Shown here in pieces: positions 1 through 7,448 of a stretch of DNA of 64,000 nt. The DNA comes from Streptomyces sp. SLBN-31. Its GTDB lineage: Bacteria; Actinomycetota; Actinomycetes; Streptomycetales; Streptomycetaceae. The position numbers and the translations under genes were made by a program. Position 1 is the first letter of the stretch. Each line of letters opens with the position of its first letter. A model generated the notes under the pieces. The model did no database searches and was not told where the DNA came from. It saw only the letters and a program-made list of their open reading frames with translations. The stretch is taken from the NCBI RefSeq assembly GCF_006715395.1, contig NZ_VFNC01000001.1:806001-870000 (forward strand), read 5' to 3'.

Positions 1-1
1 G

Positions 2-283
2 GTCAACGACGAATCGTCGGCCAAGATGGCGTTCGGGGACATCTCCCCGCACGCGGTGTTCGCCGCCACGCAGATCCGCAACGACCGCCCCGGCATGGCC
101 GTGGTCGGCTACTCCAACGGGGAGTGGAGGCGTATCCGCTCCGCCTACACCTCCATGCGGGAAGCCGTCTCCGCCTGCAACAAGCACGCGGACCTGACCC
201 CGGACCTTCCCGAGCTGGCCCGCTTCCGCCCGCTGGTGGACGTTACGCCCGTCGAGGCGCCCGCCATGGCCGAAGCCGCCTGA
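2..283 (+). CDS. AICE hypothetical protein, 5' end outside window
   Basis: The frame is open from the left edge, so the true start probably lies outside; the first internal ATG is at 26 but has no ribosome binding site in front of it. The visible 93 residues are soluble, with no membrane segment or recognisable motif; the C-terminus is Ala/Pro/Glu-rich. I do not recognise the family. It is the first of a same-strand series of small genes leading to the replication initiator, so it is probably an element-encoded accessory protein. Function unknown. Confidence 0.55.
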   Translation, partial: VNDESSAKMAFGDISPHAVFAATQIRNDRPGMAVVGYSNGEWRRIRSAYTSMREAVSACNKHADLTPDLPELARFRPLVDVTPVEAPAMAEAA

Positions 284-369
284 TCTCCTTCCCCTCCTGC
301 TCGACGGTCGGCGTGACCGCTTCACGCCAGGTCCCTACCCGAGCCATGCCCGAAAGGAGATCACCCGCC

Positions 370-570
370 ATGTGCCCGAACTGCGAGGACTTCGCCCGCA
401 CCGTGGTGATGCTCGGCCAGCTCTCGCTCTACGCGGAGACCGTCGGCGCCGACCTGGACTTCGTCGACACCGTCGGCCCGTGTCTGGCGGCGTCGCTGCC
501 CGAGCCTCCGCCCGGCCTCATCCCGCCGGCCGACGGCCCCGACTACCCCGGCGAGGGGTGGACCCCGTGA
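370..570 (+). CDS. AICE small Cys-containing protein (66 aa)
   Basis: This short acidic protein starts at ATG 370, 10 bases after an AAAGGAG ribosome binding site (353-359). It begins with a CPNC motif (residues 2-5) but has no second CxxC pair, so a zinc site would need a partner or dimer. The C-terminal third is Pro/Gly-rich. Its stop overlaps the GTG of the next gene (GTGA at 567-570), which indicates translational coupling. Proteins like this are common in Streptomyces integrative elements, but I know of no assigned role. Confidence 0.6.
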   Translation: MCPNCEDFARTVVMLGQLSLYAETVGADLDFVDTVGPCLAASLPEPPPGLIPPADGPDYPGEGWTP

Positions 571-767
571 CCGCCGCCAAGCGGCCCGCGACCCGCCGCA
601 AGACCGCCCCGGCCAAGCCGCAGCCCGCGAAGTGCCCGGACTGCGACGGCCGCGGCGAGATCACCGAAGCCGTCAAGGTCGGCGCTCGCAAAGGCCGTAT
701 CACCGGCCACCAGCAATCCGGTCTGTGCCTGACCTGCCTCGGCACCGGCCACGCCCTCACCGACTGA
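567..767 (+). CDS. AICE mini zinc-finger protein with paired CxxCxGxG motifs
   Basis: A 66-residue protein with a basic N-terminus (Lys/Arg/Ala/Pro-rich, residues 1-22) followed by two CxxCxGxG motifs, CPDCDGRG at residue 23 and CLTCLGTG near residue 54. These are the repeat unit of the DnaJ cysteine-rich domain, and one pair can bind one zinc ion. The GTG start overlaps the stop of the upstream gene. The motif call is direct; zinc binding and a nucleic-acid or protein-binding role are inferred. A second protein of the same size and layout is encoded at 2615. Confidence 0.65.
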   Translation: MTAAKRPATRRKTAPAKPQPAKCPDCDGRGEITEAVKVGARKGRITGHQQSGLCLTCLGTGHALTD

Positions 768-845
768 AGCCCGCCCGGGCGGGGCGGGGCGGACACCACT
801 CCCCGCCCCGCCCCGGGCCCGACTAAGAGAAAGGAGACGCCCACC

Positions 846-1118
846 ATGGCTCAGCCGCTGACTACCTTGGACGATCTCACCGCAGATGACTTCCTGCGTC
901 AGCTTGCGGCGCTGCGAGATCAGCGAGAACAGATCGATCGACACATTCGCGCCTGCCTGGCCTACGCGCGGGAGTTCACCGGTCCCCGCCCGTACACCCT
1001 GGCGTCGCTGGCTGAAGCGGCCGGACTATCAATCTCGGGCGTTCGCACCGCCTACAGCCCGGCCGACTGCGAAGCCGTAGCCCGTGCGCTGGGTCGGGCT
1101 CCTCGGAGGCAGGCATGA
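846..1118 (+). CDS. AICE helix-turn-helix protein (90 aa)
   Basis: The ATG at 846 follows a good ribosome binding site (GAAAGGAG, about 830-838). Residues 1-45 are a charged helical region. Residues 50-85 look like a helix-turn-helix (TLASLAEAAGLSISGVRTAY), with a likely recognition helix after the SISG turn. It overlaps the next gene by an ATGA. A small DNA-binding protein beside the replication genes could control element copy number or transfer; this is inference and no family name is certain. Confidence 0.6.
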   Translation: MAQPLTTLDDLTADDFLRQLAALRDQREQIDRHIRACLAYAREFTGPRPYTLASLAEAAGLSISGVRTAYSPADCEAVARALGRAPRRQA

Positions 1119-1780
1119 CCCGGCCCACTGGGCGCCTCCGCCCCGATGCTGTGCTCGTACAAGCCGTGATCGCCGGTGCTCTGTCCTTCGCCCATTTGCA
1201 CGACCTCGCCGACGCGGCCGGGCAGTCCGGATGGAAGGCCTGGGCCTACCCCGTCTCGGTCGACCTGCTGCTCGTCGCAGCGTGGCGACGGCTGCGCTCG
1301 GATGGTCCTTCCCGACTCGCCTGGTGCTGGTTCCTGGTAGCCCTGGTGGCCTCGCTCGGTGCCAACATCGCCACCGCCGGATTCCTCGACCTGGCCGACC
1401 CGCCCGCCCTGCTCCGCCTCGGCGTCGCGGGATGGCCTGCGCTGGCCTTCCTCGGCGGCACATTGCTCGCCCACTCACCCTCACCCGCTCCGACCGCAGA
1501 CCGCAATCCGGTTGTGCCGGCGCCCACAGCGCCTGTCCCCGCACCCGACGTCGAGCCCGAACCGGTGCCTGCTCCGGCTATCACTGCCGAGGACACCCCG
1601 GCGCTTCCGGCCCGCGAGCCTCCGGCGGTGGCGGTCCCGGCTGCCCTCGTGGACCACGCACGAAAGGTCGCTGCCGACCACGAAAGCCGCACCGGCACCC
1701 GGATCGACACCGAGACCCTGCGCGCCCGCCTCGGCGTCCCGCCCCACCTCGCCGACGCCATCGCCGCCCAACTCGCCTAA
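1115..1780 (+). CDS. DUF2637 family membrane protein (SpdB-like spread protein)
   Basis: This 221-residue protein has several hydrophobic segments in the first 125 residues (roughly 12-30, 45-58, 72-95 and 103-123), then a Pro/Ala/Val-rich linker (about 125-175) and a soluble tail with a predicted helix-turn-helix-like end (residues 190-221). The layout matches DUF2637 proteins that are frequent in Streptomyces plasmids and AICEs and are often annotated as spread proteins, membrane proteins thought to help plasmid movement between hyphal compartments. It is translationally coupled to the upstream gene (ATGA at 1115-1118). Family assignment is from memory of the pattern; function is inferred from context. 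Confidence 0.65.
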   Translation: MTRPTGRLRPDAVLVQAVIAGALSFAHLHDLADAAGQSGWKAWAYPVSVDLLLVAAWRRLRSDGPSRLAWCWFLVALVASLGANIATAGFLDLADPPALLRLGVAGWPALAFLGGTLLAHSPSPAPTADRNPVVPAPTAPVPAPDVEPEPVPAPAITAEDTPALPAREPPAVAVPAALVDHARKVAADHESRTGTRIDTETLRARLGVPPHLADAIAAQLA

Positions 1781-1798
1781 TCGAAAGGAGTCTGACCG

Positions 1799-2014
1799 AT
1801 GGGACACCGCTTCTTCCTCTTCGAACGCCTCCAGCGCTACGGCCCCGTGGAGATCGGCCGCGCCCTCACCCGCGACGGTGAAAAGGGGTACGTCGCCTCA
1901 TGCACCGCGGATCAGTGCGGCTGGTCGGCCGAGTACTCCAGCTACGGGCCGGCCTGCATGGCGGCCAAGGGGCACCGCTGCCAGATCAAGAGCAAATACG
2001 AGGGACGGAGGTAG
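1799..2014 (+). CDS. AICE mobile-element transfer protein-like (71 aa)
   Basis: The ATG at 1799 follows a GAAAGGAG site. The product is small, basic and soluble. It has three cysteines (in ASCTADQCGW around residue 36 and KGHRCQ near residue 60) and conserved-looking aromatic residues at the start (GHRFFLFERLQRYG). Similar 60-75 residue proteins sit between spd and rep genes in many Streptomyces integrative plasmids and are annotated as mobile element transfer proteins. No catalytic motif is visible. It is followed after 4 bases by the next gene. Confidence 0.6.
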   Translation: MGHRFFLFERLQRYGPVEIGRALTRDGEKGYVASCTADQCGWSAEYSSYGPACMAAKGHRCQIKSKYEGRR

Positions 2015-2018
2015 CGCC

Positions 2019-2174
2019 GTGTCTGTGCCGCTGTGGTTCTTCATCGCCTGCCTCGCCGTGGTCGGCGTAAAGACTCTCCGACCTCCGCTCTGGCTCGTGG
2101 TTGTCCTCCTCGTCGGCGGCTACCTCGCCGCCAACAGCCTCCTCGCTCCGTTCGCCGACCCGTTCCTCAAGTAG
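2019..2174 (+). CDS. AICE small membrane protein (51 aa)
   Basis: The GTG at 2019 is preceded by GGAGG (2008-2012). The product is almost entirely hydrophobic, with two short membrane segments (residues 4-16 and 22-42) separated by a KTLRPP turn. It lies between the transfer-protein-like gene and the SpdD-like gene, in the same strand and spacing as spd genes of pSAM2/pIJ101-type elements. A role in spread is inferred only from context. Confidence 0.6.
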   Translation: MSVPLWFFIACLAVVGVKTLRPPLWLVVVLLVGGYLAANSLLAPFADPFLK

Positions 2175-2198
2175 CCACTCTCAGACAGGAGTTGAGCC

Positions 2199-2525
2199 AT
2201 GTTCCGTCCGCAGATTCCGACCATGCCGACGCCCACCGGCGCGGTTTCCCCGCCCGTCGTCGAGCCGACCGCCGTCATCCCGGCCACCCAGACCCCGACG
2301 TCTACCGCCCCGGCTCCTGCGCCCGCGGCTCCTGCGCCGTCCCGGCCGGTCGTGCAGTTGACCCCTGGCACCGTGCTCGCCCTCGTCGGGGGCGGCACCG
2401 CGGTGATCCTCGTCGTGGGAGCCGTCCTGATCTCGATGCTGCTCGCGGTCACCCTCACCGGCGCCTCGGTCGCCGTGTGCGCGCTCGTCGTCCGCTCGAT
2501 CCTCACTAGCGACACCCGACGATGA
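2199..2525 (+). CDS. SpdD-like plasmid spread membrane protein
   Basis: A 108-residue protein with a Pro/Thr/Ala-rich extramembrane N-terminus (residues 1-52) and one long hydrophobic stretch (about 55-100), probably two membrane passes, ending in a short charged tail. This Pro-rich plus C-terminal membrane layout is typical of Streptomyces SpdD proteins, which affect pock size and intramycelial plasmid spread. The ribosome binding site CAGGAG stands 8 bases before ATG 2199. Identification rests on layout and neighbourhood. Confidence 0.65.
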   Translation: MFRPQIPTMPTPTGAVSPPVVEPTAVIPATQTPTSTAPAPAPAAPAPSRPVVQLTPGTVLALVGGGTAVILVVGAVLISMLLAVTLTGASVAVCALVVRSILTSDTRR

Positions 2526-2614
2526 CCGGCCCCCGGAGCGGCCTCTACCGCCAAGTTTCGTCCGCTCCGGGCGCCGTCCCACTCCGAACCAACGATCCGG
2601 AAGGAACCTCCATC

Positions 2615-2815
2615 ATGACCGGCCCGACCCCGGCCCCACCCGCCAACCCGCGGATCTGCTCCAACTGCGACGGCTTCGCCACCGTCGCCATATCGTCCGG
2701 CCTCGGCCGTGACGCCCGCGGACACCTGCACACGCTCATGGTTGACTGCCGTGCCTGCTCTGGCGCCGGCACCGTGCCCGCTCCCGCCCGTCTGCTTGCC
2801 GGGGGGCGCGCATGA
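2615..2815 (+). CDS. AICE mini zinc-finger protein, second copy type
   Basis: I chose ATG 2615 because GGAAGGA (2599-2605) stands just before it. An upstream in-frame ATG at 2522 overlaps the SpdD stop and would add 31 residues without a good site. From 2615 the protein is 66 residues with two cysteine pairs, CSNCDGFA (residue 15) and CRACSGAG (about residue 46), again the DnaJ-like CxxCxGx(G/A) unit. It is the same length as the product of 567-767 and has the same two-knuckle layout. Its stop overlaps the replication initiator start (ATGA). Confidence 0.6.
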   Translation: MTGPTPAPPANPRICSNCDGFATVAISSGLGRDARGHLHTLMVDCRACSGAGTVPAPARLLAGGRA

Positions 2816-4197
2816 CCGAGACCGCGGCTTTCGCGGGCTTGGACCCGATCACCCTTGGCGACGCGCTGCGGGTGGCCGGGCTTCCCGGTTTCGATCGCTG
2901 GCAAGACCAAATCCGCCGCACCGGGGGCTGTGCCGACCCGATCCACCTGACCGGCTGGACCCTGCACAAGGACAAGACGACCGGGGAGACCCTGCACCAC
3001 TACTCCACCGCGGCTGAACCCGGCGGACGGCTCCGCATCGCCTGCGGCAACCGGCGCGCCTCCCGCTGCCCGGCCTGCGCCTGGACCTACGCCGGAGACA
3101 CCTATCACCTCATGCGGGCCGGACTGGCCGGAGACCCGGACAAGGACATCCCGGCCACCGTCCGCGATCACCCGCGGGTATTCGCCACCTTTACCGCCCC
3201 CTCCTTCGGCCCGGTCCACAACCGGCCCGACCACGGCGCCTGCCGCTGCGGCTCCCGCCACGCGCCCGATGCTTCCGCCCTGGGCACCGCGCTCGATCCG
3301 GCGACGTACGACTACGCCAGCGCCGTGCTGTTCAACAACCATGCCGGAGAGCTCTGGGTGCGCTTCGCCAACCGGCTCCGCCGTGAGATCGCCGCCCGGG
3401 CCGGACTGAGCCAGCGCGAACTCAAAGAGGTATGCCGGGTGTCCTACGGCAAGGTCGCTGAGTTCCAGAAACGCGGCGCCGTCCACTTCCATGCCGTGAT
3501 CCGCCTCGACGGCCCCAACGGTGCCGACTCCCCGCCACCCTCGTGGGCCAGCACTGAACTGCTCACCGACGCGATCCGCGCCGCAGCCCGGCACCGGTAT
3601 TCCTCGGTCTCCGTGCCGGCCGTTCAGGATCAGCCCGCCCGCACCTTCCAATGGGGCCGACAGCTCGACGTCCGCCCCGTCAAAGCCTTCGGGGACGGCT
3701 CGGACCTGACTGAGCAGGCGGTCGCCTCCTACGTCGCCAAGTACGCCACCAAAGCAGCCGAGAACACCGGCACCCTCGACCGGCGCATCGGTGAACTCGC
3801 CGAACTCGACCGCCACGGCGTTCCCGACCACGCCCGCCGCTTGATCACCGCGTGCCGGGACCTGGACACGTTGTACCCGGAGCGGCGGCTGTGGGCCTGG
3901 GCGCACATGCTCGGCTTCCGCGGCCACTTCTCCTCCAAGTCCCGCCGCTACTCCACCACTCTGGGCACCCTCCGCCAGGCACGTGCCGACTACCGCGCCG
4001 CACAGGAACGCGAAGCCCCCGGCCTCGACGACGTCCAGCCGGACACCGTCCTCGTCCTCGCCGACTGGCAGTACGCCGGCCACGGACACACCCCCGGCGA
4101 GTCCCTCCTTGCCGCGTCGATCGCCCGAGATCTTCAGCTCAACCGCGAAACCGCTCGCGAGGTCCTGCAAGACCAACTCACCCGGGAAGGAGCGTGA
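2812..4197 (+). CDS. RepSA-type replication initiator, HUH endonuclease family
   Basis: This 461-residue protein is the rolling-circle type initiator of AICEs: it nicks the element's double-strand origin and becomes covalently bound through a tyrosine. An N-terminal cysteine region (CGN...CPAC near residue 78, CRCG near residue 143) looks zinc-binding. The metal-binding HUH motif is H225-F226-H227, followed by an arginine/aspartate strand. The nucleophile motif YVAKYATK places Tyr307 and Tyr311 as candidate catalytic tyrosines. Length fits the family. It overlaps the upstream gene and is followed within 2 bases by the excisionase, so rep-xis-int form one expression unit as in pSAM2. The origin itself was not recognised. 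Confidence 0.88.
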   Translation: MTETAAFAGLDPITLGDALRVAGLPGFDRWQDQIRRTGGCADPIHLTGWTLHKDKTTGETLHHYSTAAEPGGRLRIACGNRRASRCPACAWTYAGDTYHLMRAGLAGDPDKDIPATVRDHPRVFATFTAPSFGPVHNRPDHGACRCGSRHAPDASALGTALDPATYDYASAVLFNNHAGELWVRFANRLRREIAARAGLSQRELKEVCRVSYGKVAEFQKRGAVHFHAVIRLDGPNGADSPPPSWASTELLTDAIRAAARHRYSSVSVPAVQDQPARTFQWGRQLDVRPVKAFGDGSDLTEQAVASYVAKYATKAAENTGTLDRRIGELAELDRHGVPDHARRLITACRDLDTLYPERRLWAWAHMLGFRGHFSSKSRRYSTTLGTLRQARADYRAAQEREAPGLDDVQPDTVLVLADWQYAGHGHTPGESLLAASIARDLQLNRETAREVLQDQLTREGA

Positions 4198-4199
4198 AC

Positions 4200-4388
4200 G
4201 TGAAAGACGAGATGCTGACTGTTCGGGAGATTTGCCGTGAGCTCAAGGGGATTTCACGGCGGACCTTCTACCGTTGGCGGGAGTTGGGGCAGGCGCCGCA
4301 GGCCTTCAAGCTGCCCAACGGAGAGTTGCGGGTGTGGCGTAGTGACTTCGACGCCTGGTTGGCCGCCCGTGAAAGGGCGACTGCGTGA
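4200..4388 (+). CDS. xis: Excisionase (recombination directionality factor)
   Basis: This 62-residue basic protein has a MerR/excisionase-type winged helix-turn-helix: the segment LTVREICRELKGISRRTFYRW is the recognition unit, followed by a short wing (LPNGELRVW) and a DFDAWL helix. It assists the adjacent integrase in excising the element. GTG 4200 was chosen because AAGGAG (4187-4192) lies 7 bases before it; an in-frame GTG at 4194 is also possible. It overlaps the integrase start by 4 bases (GTGA). Confidence 0.82.
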   Translation: MKDEMLTVREICRELKGISRRTFYRWRELGQAPQAFKLPNGELRVWRSDFDAWLAARERATA

Positions 4389-5758
4389 AGTCACTCGACG
4401 TCAAGATCTGGGGTGTCCGGAAGAGGAACACCAAGAAGGCGTCTTACGACGTCAGATGGACCGTGGGCGGCAACGTATTCTCCGAACAGTTCCGCACTAA
4501 GGGACTTGCGGATCATTACCGTGCCAAGTTGCTGCGGAGCGCTCACGCAGGCGAGGAGTTCGACACGACGACCGGGCTGCCGGAGTCGATGGTCGAGAAG
4601 GCGGCGTCCATGACCTGGTACGCCTTCGCCCTGAAGTACCTCGCCATGAAGTGGCCACACGCTGCGCCTAATACGCGTGACGGTATCAACGAGGCACTGA
4701 CCGCGGCGACGATGGCGCTTCTCGACGAGCGCCCGGGCCGACCAGCCGATGACGTGCTCAGGAAGGCGTTACGGAATTGGGCATTCGTCCTCCCGGGGCC
4801 CGATGATCGCGAGCTACCGGTAGAGGTCGCGAATGCGCTGCACTGGGTGGCCAAAGCCTCTCGCCCGTTGTCAGATCTCGCCGATGCTTCTGTCGGGCTG
4901 GCCGTGCTGAATTCATTCAAACTCAAGCTCGACGGAACGGCGGCAGCGTCGGAGACAGTCCGACGTAAACGACGCACGCTCGTCAACGCGGTCCACTACG
5001 CGGTAGACCTGGGCGAGTTCAAAGAGAACCCGATCACGCTGCTTCGCTGGAAGAAGCCCAAGGTCGTCAAGGAAGTCGACCCCCGAGTGGTGGCCAACCC
5101 GGAGCAAGCTCGTGCCCTACTCGCTGCCGTCTCCTATGTAGGCGGCTATGACCGGGCCCGCGGTCGTCGGTTGGTCGGGCTCTTCGCCTGCATGTACTAC
5201 GGCGCTCTACGGCCGGCCGAGGTCCTGGGGCTCGCCGAGGCAGACCTGAAGCTCCCGGAGAGTGGCTGGGGAACGGCGCTGCTGCACCGTACTCGGCCCA
5301 GCGTGGGAAGGCAGTGGACCGATTCGGGGCAAACGCACGACGACCGGGGGCTCAAAAACCGGCCCGTGGAAGAACTCCGGCTCGTACCCATCCCGCCGCA
5401 ACTGGTCACGATCCTTCGAGAGCACCTGGCCACCTTCGACACCGCACAGGACGGGCGCCTGTTCACCAGTGAACGCGGGGGAGTGGTCGCCTCGTCTTCT
5501 TACTATCGCGTCTGGCAAGAAGCCCGGACGCTGGCGTTGCCGCCGGCCGTAGCCGCGTCACCTCTCGCTGCCCGACCCTACGACCTTCGGCACTCGGCGT
5601 TGTCGACGTGGTTGAACGCCGGCGTGGACCCGACCGAGGTGGCGGGGCGCGCGGGTAATAGCGTCGAGGTCTTGCTGGGCCGCTACGCCAAATGCATCGA
5701 CGGTCGACAAGAGATCGCCAACCGAAAGATCGAAGAGTTGCTGCGCGAATATGAGTAA
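4385..5758 (+). CDS. int: Tyrosine site-specific integrase of the AICE
   Basis: A 457-residue phage-type integrase that recombines element and chromosomal attachment sites. The N-terminus (about 1-75) resembles an arm-binding domain, followed by a core-binding SAM-like region (about 75-200). The catalytic domain has the first Arg in ALRPAEVLGL, a YDLRH box (the usual His is Tyr, common in actinobacterial integrases) and the nucleophile Tyr in GRYAK near the C-terminus. The start is GTG, overlapping xis. Codon 129 is TTA (4769-4771), rare in Streptomyces. The gene points at tRNA-Arg 780 bp downstream, the likely attachment site. Confidence 0.92.
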   Translation: MKSLDVKIWGVRKRNTKKASYDVRWTVGGNVFSEQFRTKGLADHYRAKLLRSAHAGEEFDTTTGLPESMVEKAASMTWYAFALKYLAMKWPHAAPNTRDGINEALTAATMALLDERPGRPADDVLRKALRNWAFVLPGPDDRELPVEVANALHWVAKASRPLSDLADASVGLAVLNSFKLKLDGTAAASETVRRKRRTLVNAVHYAVDLGEFKENPITLLRWKKPKVVKEVDPRVVANPEQARALLAAVSYVGGYDRARGRRLVGLFACMYYGALRPAEVLGLAEADLKLPESGWGTALLHRTRPSVGRQWTDSGQTHDDRGLKNRPVEELRLVPIPPQLVTILREHLATFDTAQDGRLFTSERGGVVASSSYYRVWQEARTLALPPAVAASPLAARPYDLRHSALSTWLNAGVDPTEVAGRAGNSVEVLLGRYAKCIDGRQEIANRKIEELLREYE

Positions 5759-5776
5759 CGCAGAGCCTTGACCAGG

Positions 5777-5806
5777 AGCCCTCTGACCCGATCGGGTTGG
5801 GGGGCT
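5777..5806 (+). terminator. Possible terminator after int
   Basis: AGCCC (5777-5781) pairs with GGGCT (5802-5806), and an inner ACCCGA/TCGGGT palindrome (about 5786-5797) can form a second stem. It lies 20 bases after the integrase stop. There is no T run. Confidence 0.4.
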
Positions 5807-5953
5807 TCGTGATGTATCAGCCGTGCACCGTTCGGCGTTAGTTGCGAGTTGCACCTTCCGAGTCGTGCTCAGTTTCAACAGCACGCGCATGCATCATGCG
5901 TTCGGTCCGATTCACCTCTTCGTATCGACGTGGGGGTTGTCGACCCTTGCCAT

Positions 5954-6337
5954 ATGGGGGCTTTAGAAGAGGAACCACGCAGGTTAGGGACCGGGCGATC
6001 ACGCTGCCCGTACTGCAGTCTGCCGGTCGACCGCGTGGCGACGCTGGAGCATGACTGGGTGCTGCTCGAGCCGGACATGGCACCGCTTGCTCATACAGTG
6101 CCGGCGGAACATCGGTGGATCGTGCTGTCCGATGGGCGAGTGGCGGCCTACGGCGTGTGCCCGCCGGACCCGTACCAGCGGTGCCGTATCGAGCACCGAC
6201 TCGCCTGTTCGGAACAAGCCCTGCCCGATCTGTGGCCGTGGCTGACCAGCTTGAGGGGCGAGAACGAGCGACGGGTGAAGCGTCAGGACGATCCGGGCCA
6301 GCCTCAACCACTCGAAACACTGCCGGATGCAGGGTGA
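5954..6337 (+). CDS. DUF6083 domain protein
   Basis: This protein contains a CPYC knuckle then a compact conserved-looking domain rich in Trp/Pro/Cys (ending LWPWLTSLR), the pattern of DUF6083 proteins of Streptomyces, whose function is unknown. The start is uncertain: ATG 5954 gives 127 residues and fits the usual length, but no strong ribosome binding site is seen, and the frame stays open upstream to 5849. From ATG 5954, codons 4 and 12 are TTA, so expression could depend on the bldA tRNA. It sits between integrase and tRNA target, so it is probably carried by the element. Confidence 0.6.
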   Translation: MGALEEEPRRLGTGRSRCPYCSLPVDRVATLEHDWVLLEPDMAPLAHTVPAEHRWIVLSDGRVAAYGVCPPDPYQRCRIEHRLACSEQALPDLWPWLTSLRGENERRVKRQDDPGQPQPLETLPDAG

Positions 6338-6483
6338 GGCCTCAACCGCGGTAGCGGCTGCTCCTCCTGATTTCGCGGCGTGACCTGGGCGAACCCGGCA
6401 AGATCCTGTCCACGAATAGTCCACAGGGCCTGTCCTAGCGCCGCTCAGGGCTACCTACGGATGCATACGCCTGCACATACGCG

Positions 6484-6523
6484 AAGACCCCGGCCTCAGC
6501 GTTTCCGCTGGTGACGGGGTCTT
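6484..6523. terminator. Hairpin terminator downstream of tRNA-Arg
   Basis: AAGACCCCG (6484-6492) pairs perfectly with CGGGGTCTT (6515-6523) around a 22-base loop. It lies 18 bases beyond the 3' end of the minus-strand tRNA and beyond the plus-strand DUF6083 gene, so it could end transcription in either direction. Confidence 0.6.
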
Positions 6524-6541
6524 TGGGCACCTCATGCTGGG

Positions 6542-6613
6542 TGCCCCCGGCAGGATTCGAACCTGCGCACACGGCTCCGGAGGCCGTTGCTCTATCCCCT
6601 GAGCTACGGGGGC
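6542..6613 (-). tRNA. tRNA-Arg (anticodon CCG)
   Basis: On the minus strand the sequence folds as a standard cloverleaf: a 7-bp acceptor stem (GCCCCCG with CGGGGGC), a D arm, an anticodon stem ACGGC/GCCGT enclosing the loop CTCCGGA (anticodon CCG, reading CGG), and the TTCGAATC T-loop. The discriminator base is A. CCA is not encoded directly after it (the DNA continues CCC), so it would be added enzymatically. The 3' half faces the AICE; tRNA 3' ends are the usual AICE attachment sites, so attB/attR core sequence probably lies in about 6541-6590. The opposite att copy is outside the window. Confidence 0.95.
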
Positions 6614-6800
6614 GTGTCGGGCGCCTTGTGGGGCGGCGACGGGTAGAACCCTACCAGCTCCCTCGGGGTGTTCATGAACAGGTTTACAGGTCCGGCCGGG
6701 CGTCGGCTCTGTGCGTGTTCGCGGTGTGCGGCTGCAGCCTCCGGGGGCTGGTGTCGGTGCCCGGGAGGGCTCCTCTCGCCTGGTTCGGCGATCGGCCGTC

Positions 6801-6864
6801 CCGTCCCCAGCGCGGAGCGGAAGTATGGACAACCTCCGTCCCCCGTGCGGGGCGGAAGTATGGA
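6801..6864 (+). repeat. Two 29-bp direct repeats upstream of the response regulator
   Basis: Positions 6801-6829 and 6836-6864 are 26/29 identical, and share the perfect 13-mer GCGGAAGTATGGA. The repeats start 35 bp apart and end 41 bp before the GTG of the response-regulator gene at 6906. The otherwise gene-free stretch 6338-6905 holds only the terminator, the tRNA and this repeat. They may be a regulator binding site or a duplicated promoter. Confidence 0.6.
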
Positions 6865-6905
6865 AAACCCGGACGCGGTGGCCTGTCTCGACCTACTCTC
6901 GAGTT

Positions 6906-7448
6906 GTGCCAGGCACTTCGGGCCGGGTGCTTGTTGTGGACGACAACAAGGTCATCCGGCAGTTGATCAGGGTCAATCTCGAGCTGGAGGGGCTCGAGGT
7001 AGTGACCGCGGCCGATGGTGCCGAGTGTCTGGATGTCGTTCATCAGGTGCGGCCGGACGTCGTGACCCTCGATGTGGTCATGCCTCGGCTGGACGGGCTG
7101 CGCACCGCCGCCCGGCTGCGTACCGACCCCCGTACCCGTGATCTGCCCCTCGCCATCGTCAGCGCCTGCACCTCCTACGAGGTCGAGGCCGGGCTCGACG
7201 TCGGTGTCGACGCCTTTCTCGCCAAGCCCTTCGAACCCGCCGAACTCGTGCGTCTCGTACAGCAGTTGATCGAGCAGAGGCGAAGCGGGGGTGGCGCGGG
7301 AGGGGACGACTCCTCCCTCGGGTCCCGAGGGACCCTGGGGGCGCTCGGAACCGTCCTCGGCATCGGCGATGCCGAGCGTGCCGAGTGTGCAGAGCGAGCC
7401 GAGTGCGCGGAACACGCCGAGCGTGCCGGGCGGGCCTCCGGCGCCTGA
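6906..7448 (+). CDS. Receiver-only response regulator with low-complexity tail
   Basis: Residues 5-125 form a CheY-like receiver: acidic pair DD (12-13), phospho-acceptor Asp56 in TLDVVMP, and the Lys in FLAKPFEP. No DNA-binding domain follows. The tail (about 126-180) is Gly/Ser-rich and then an Ala/Glu/Arg/Cys repeat made from GC-rich tandem DNA. I chose GTG 6906, which starts right before the conserved receiver strand; the open frame runs further upstream into the direct repeats. No kinase gene is adjacent, so it is an orphan. It may signal by protein contact. Partner unknown. Confidence 0.82.
   Translation: MPGTSGRVLVVDDNKVIRQLIRVNLELEGLEVVTAADGAECLDVVHQVRPDVVTLDVVMPRLDGLRTAARLRTDPRTRDLPLAIVSACTSYEVEAGLDVGVDAFLAKPFEPAELVRLVQQLIEQRRSGGGAGGDDSSLGSRGTLGALGTVLGIGDAERAECAERAECAEHAERAGRASGA

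Noticed and set aside
2545..4176. 543-residue minus-strand frame over the replication initiator
   Set aside because: Antisense to RepSA-type gene with clear HUH and Tyr motifs; Gly/Val-rich shadow product.
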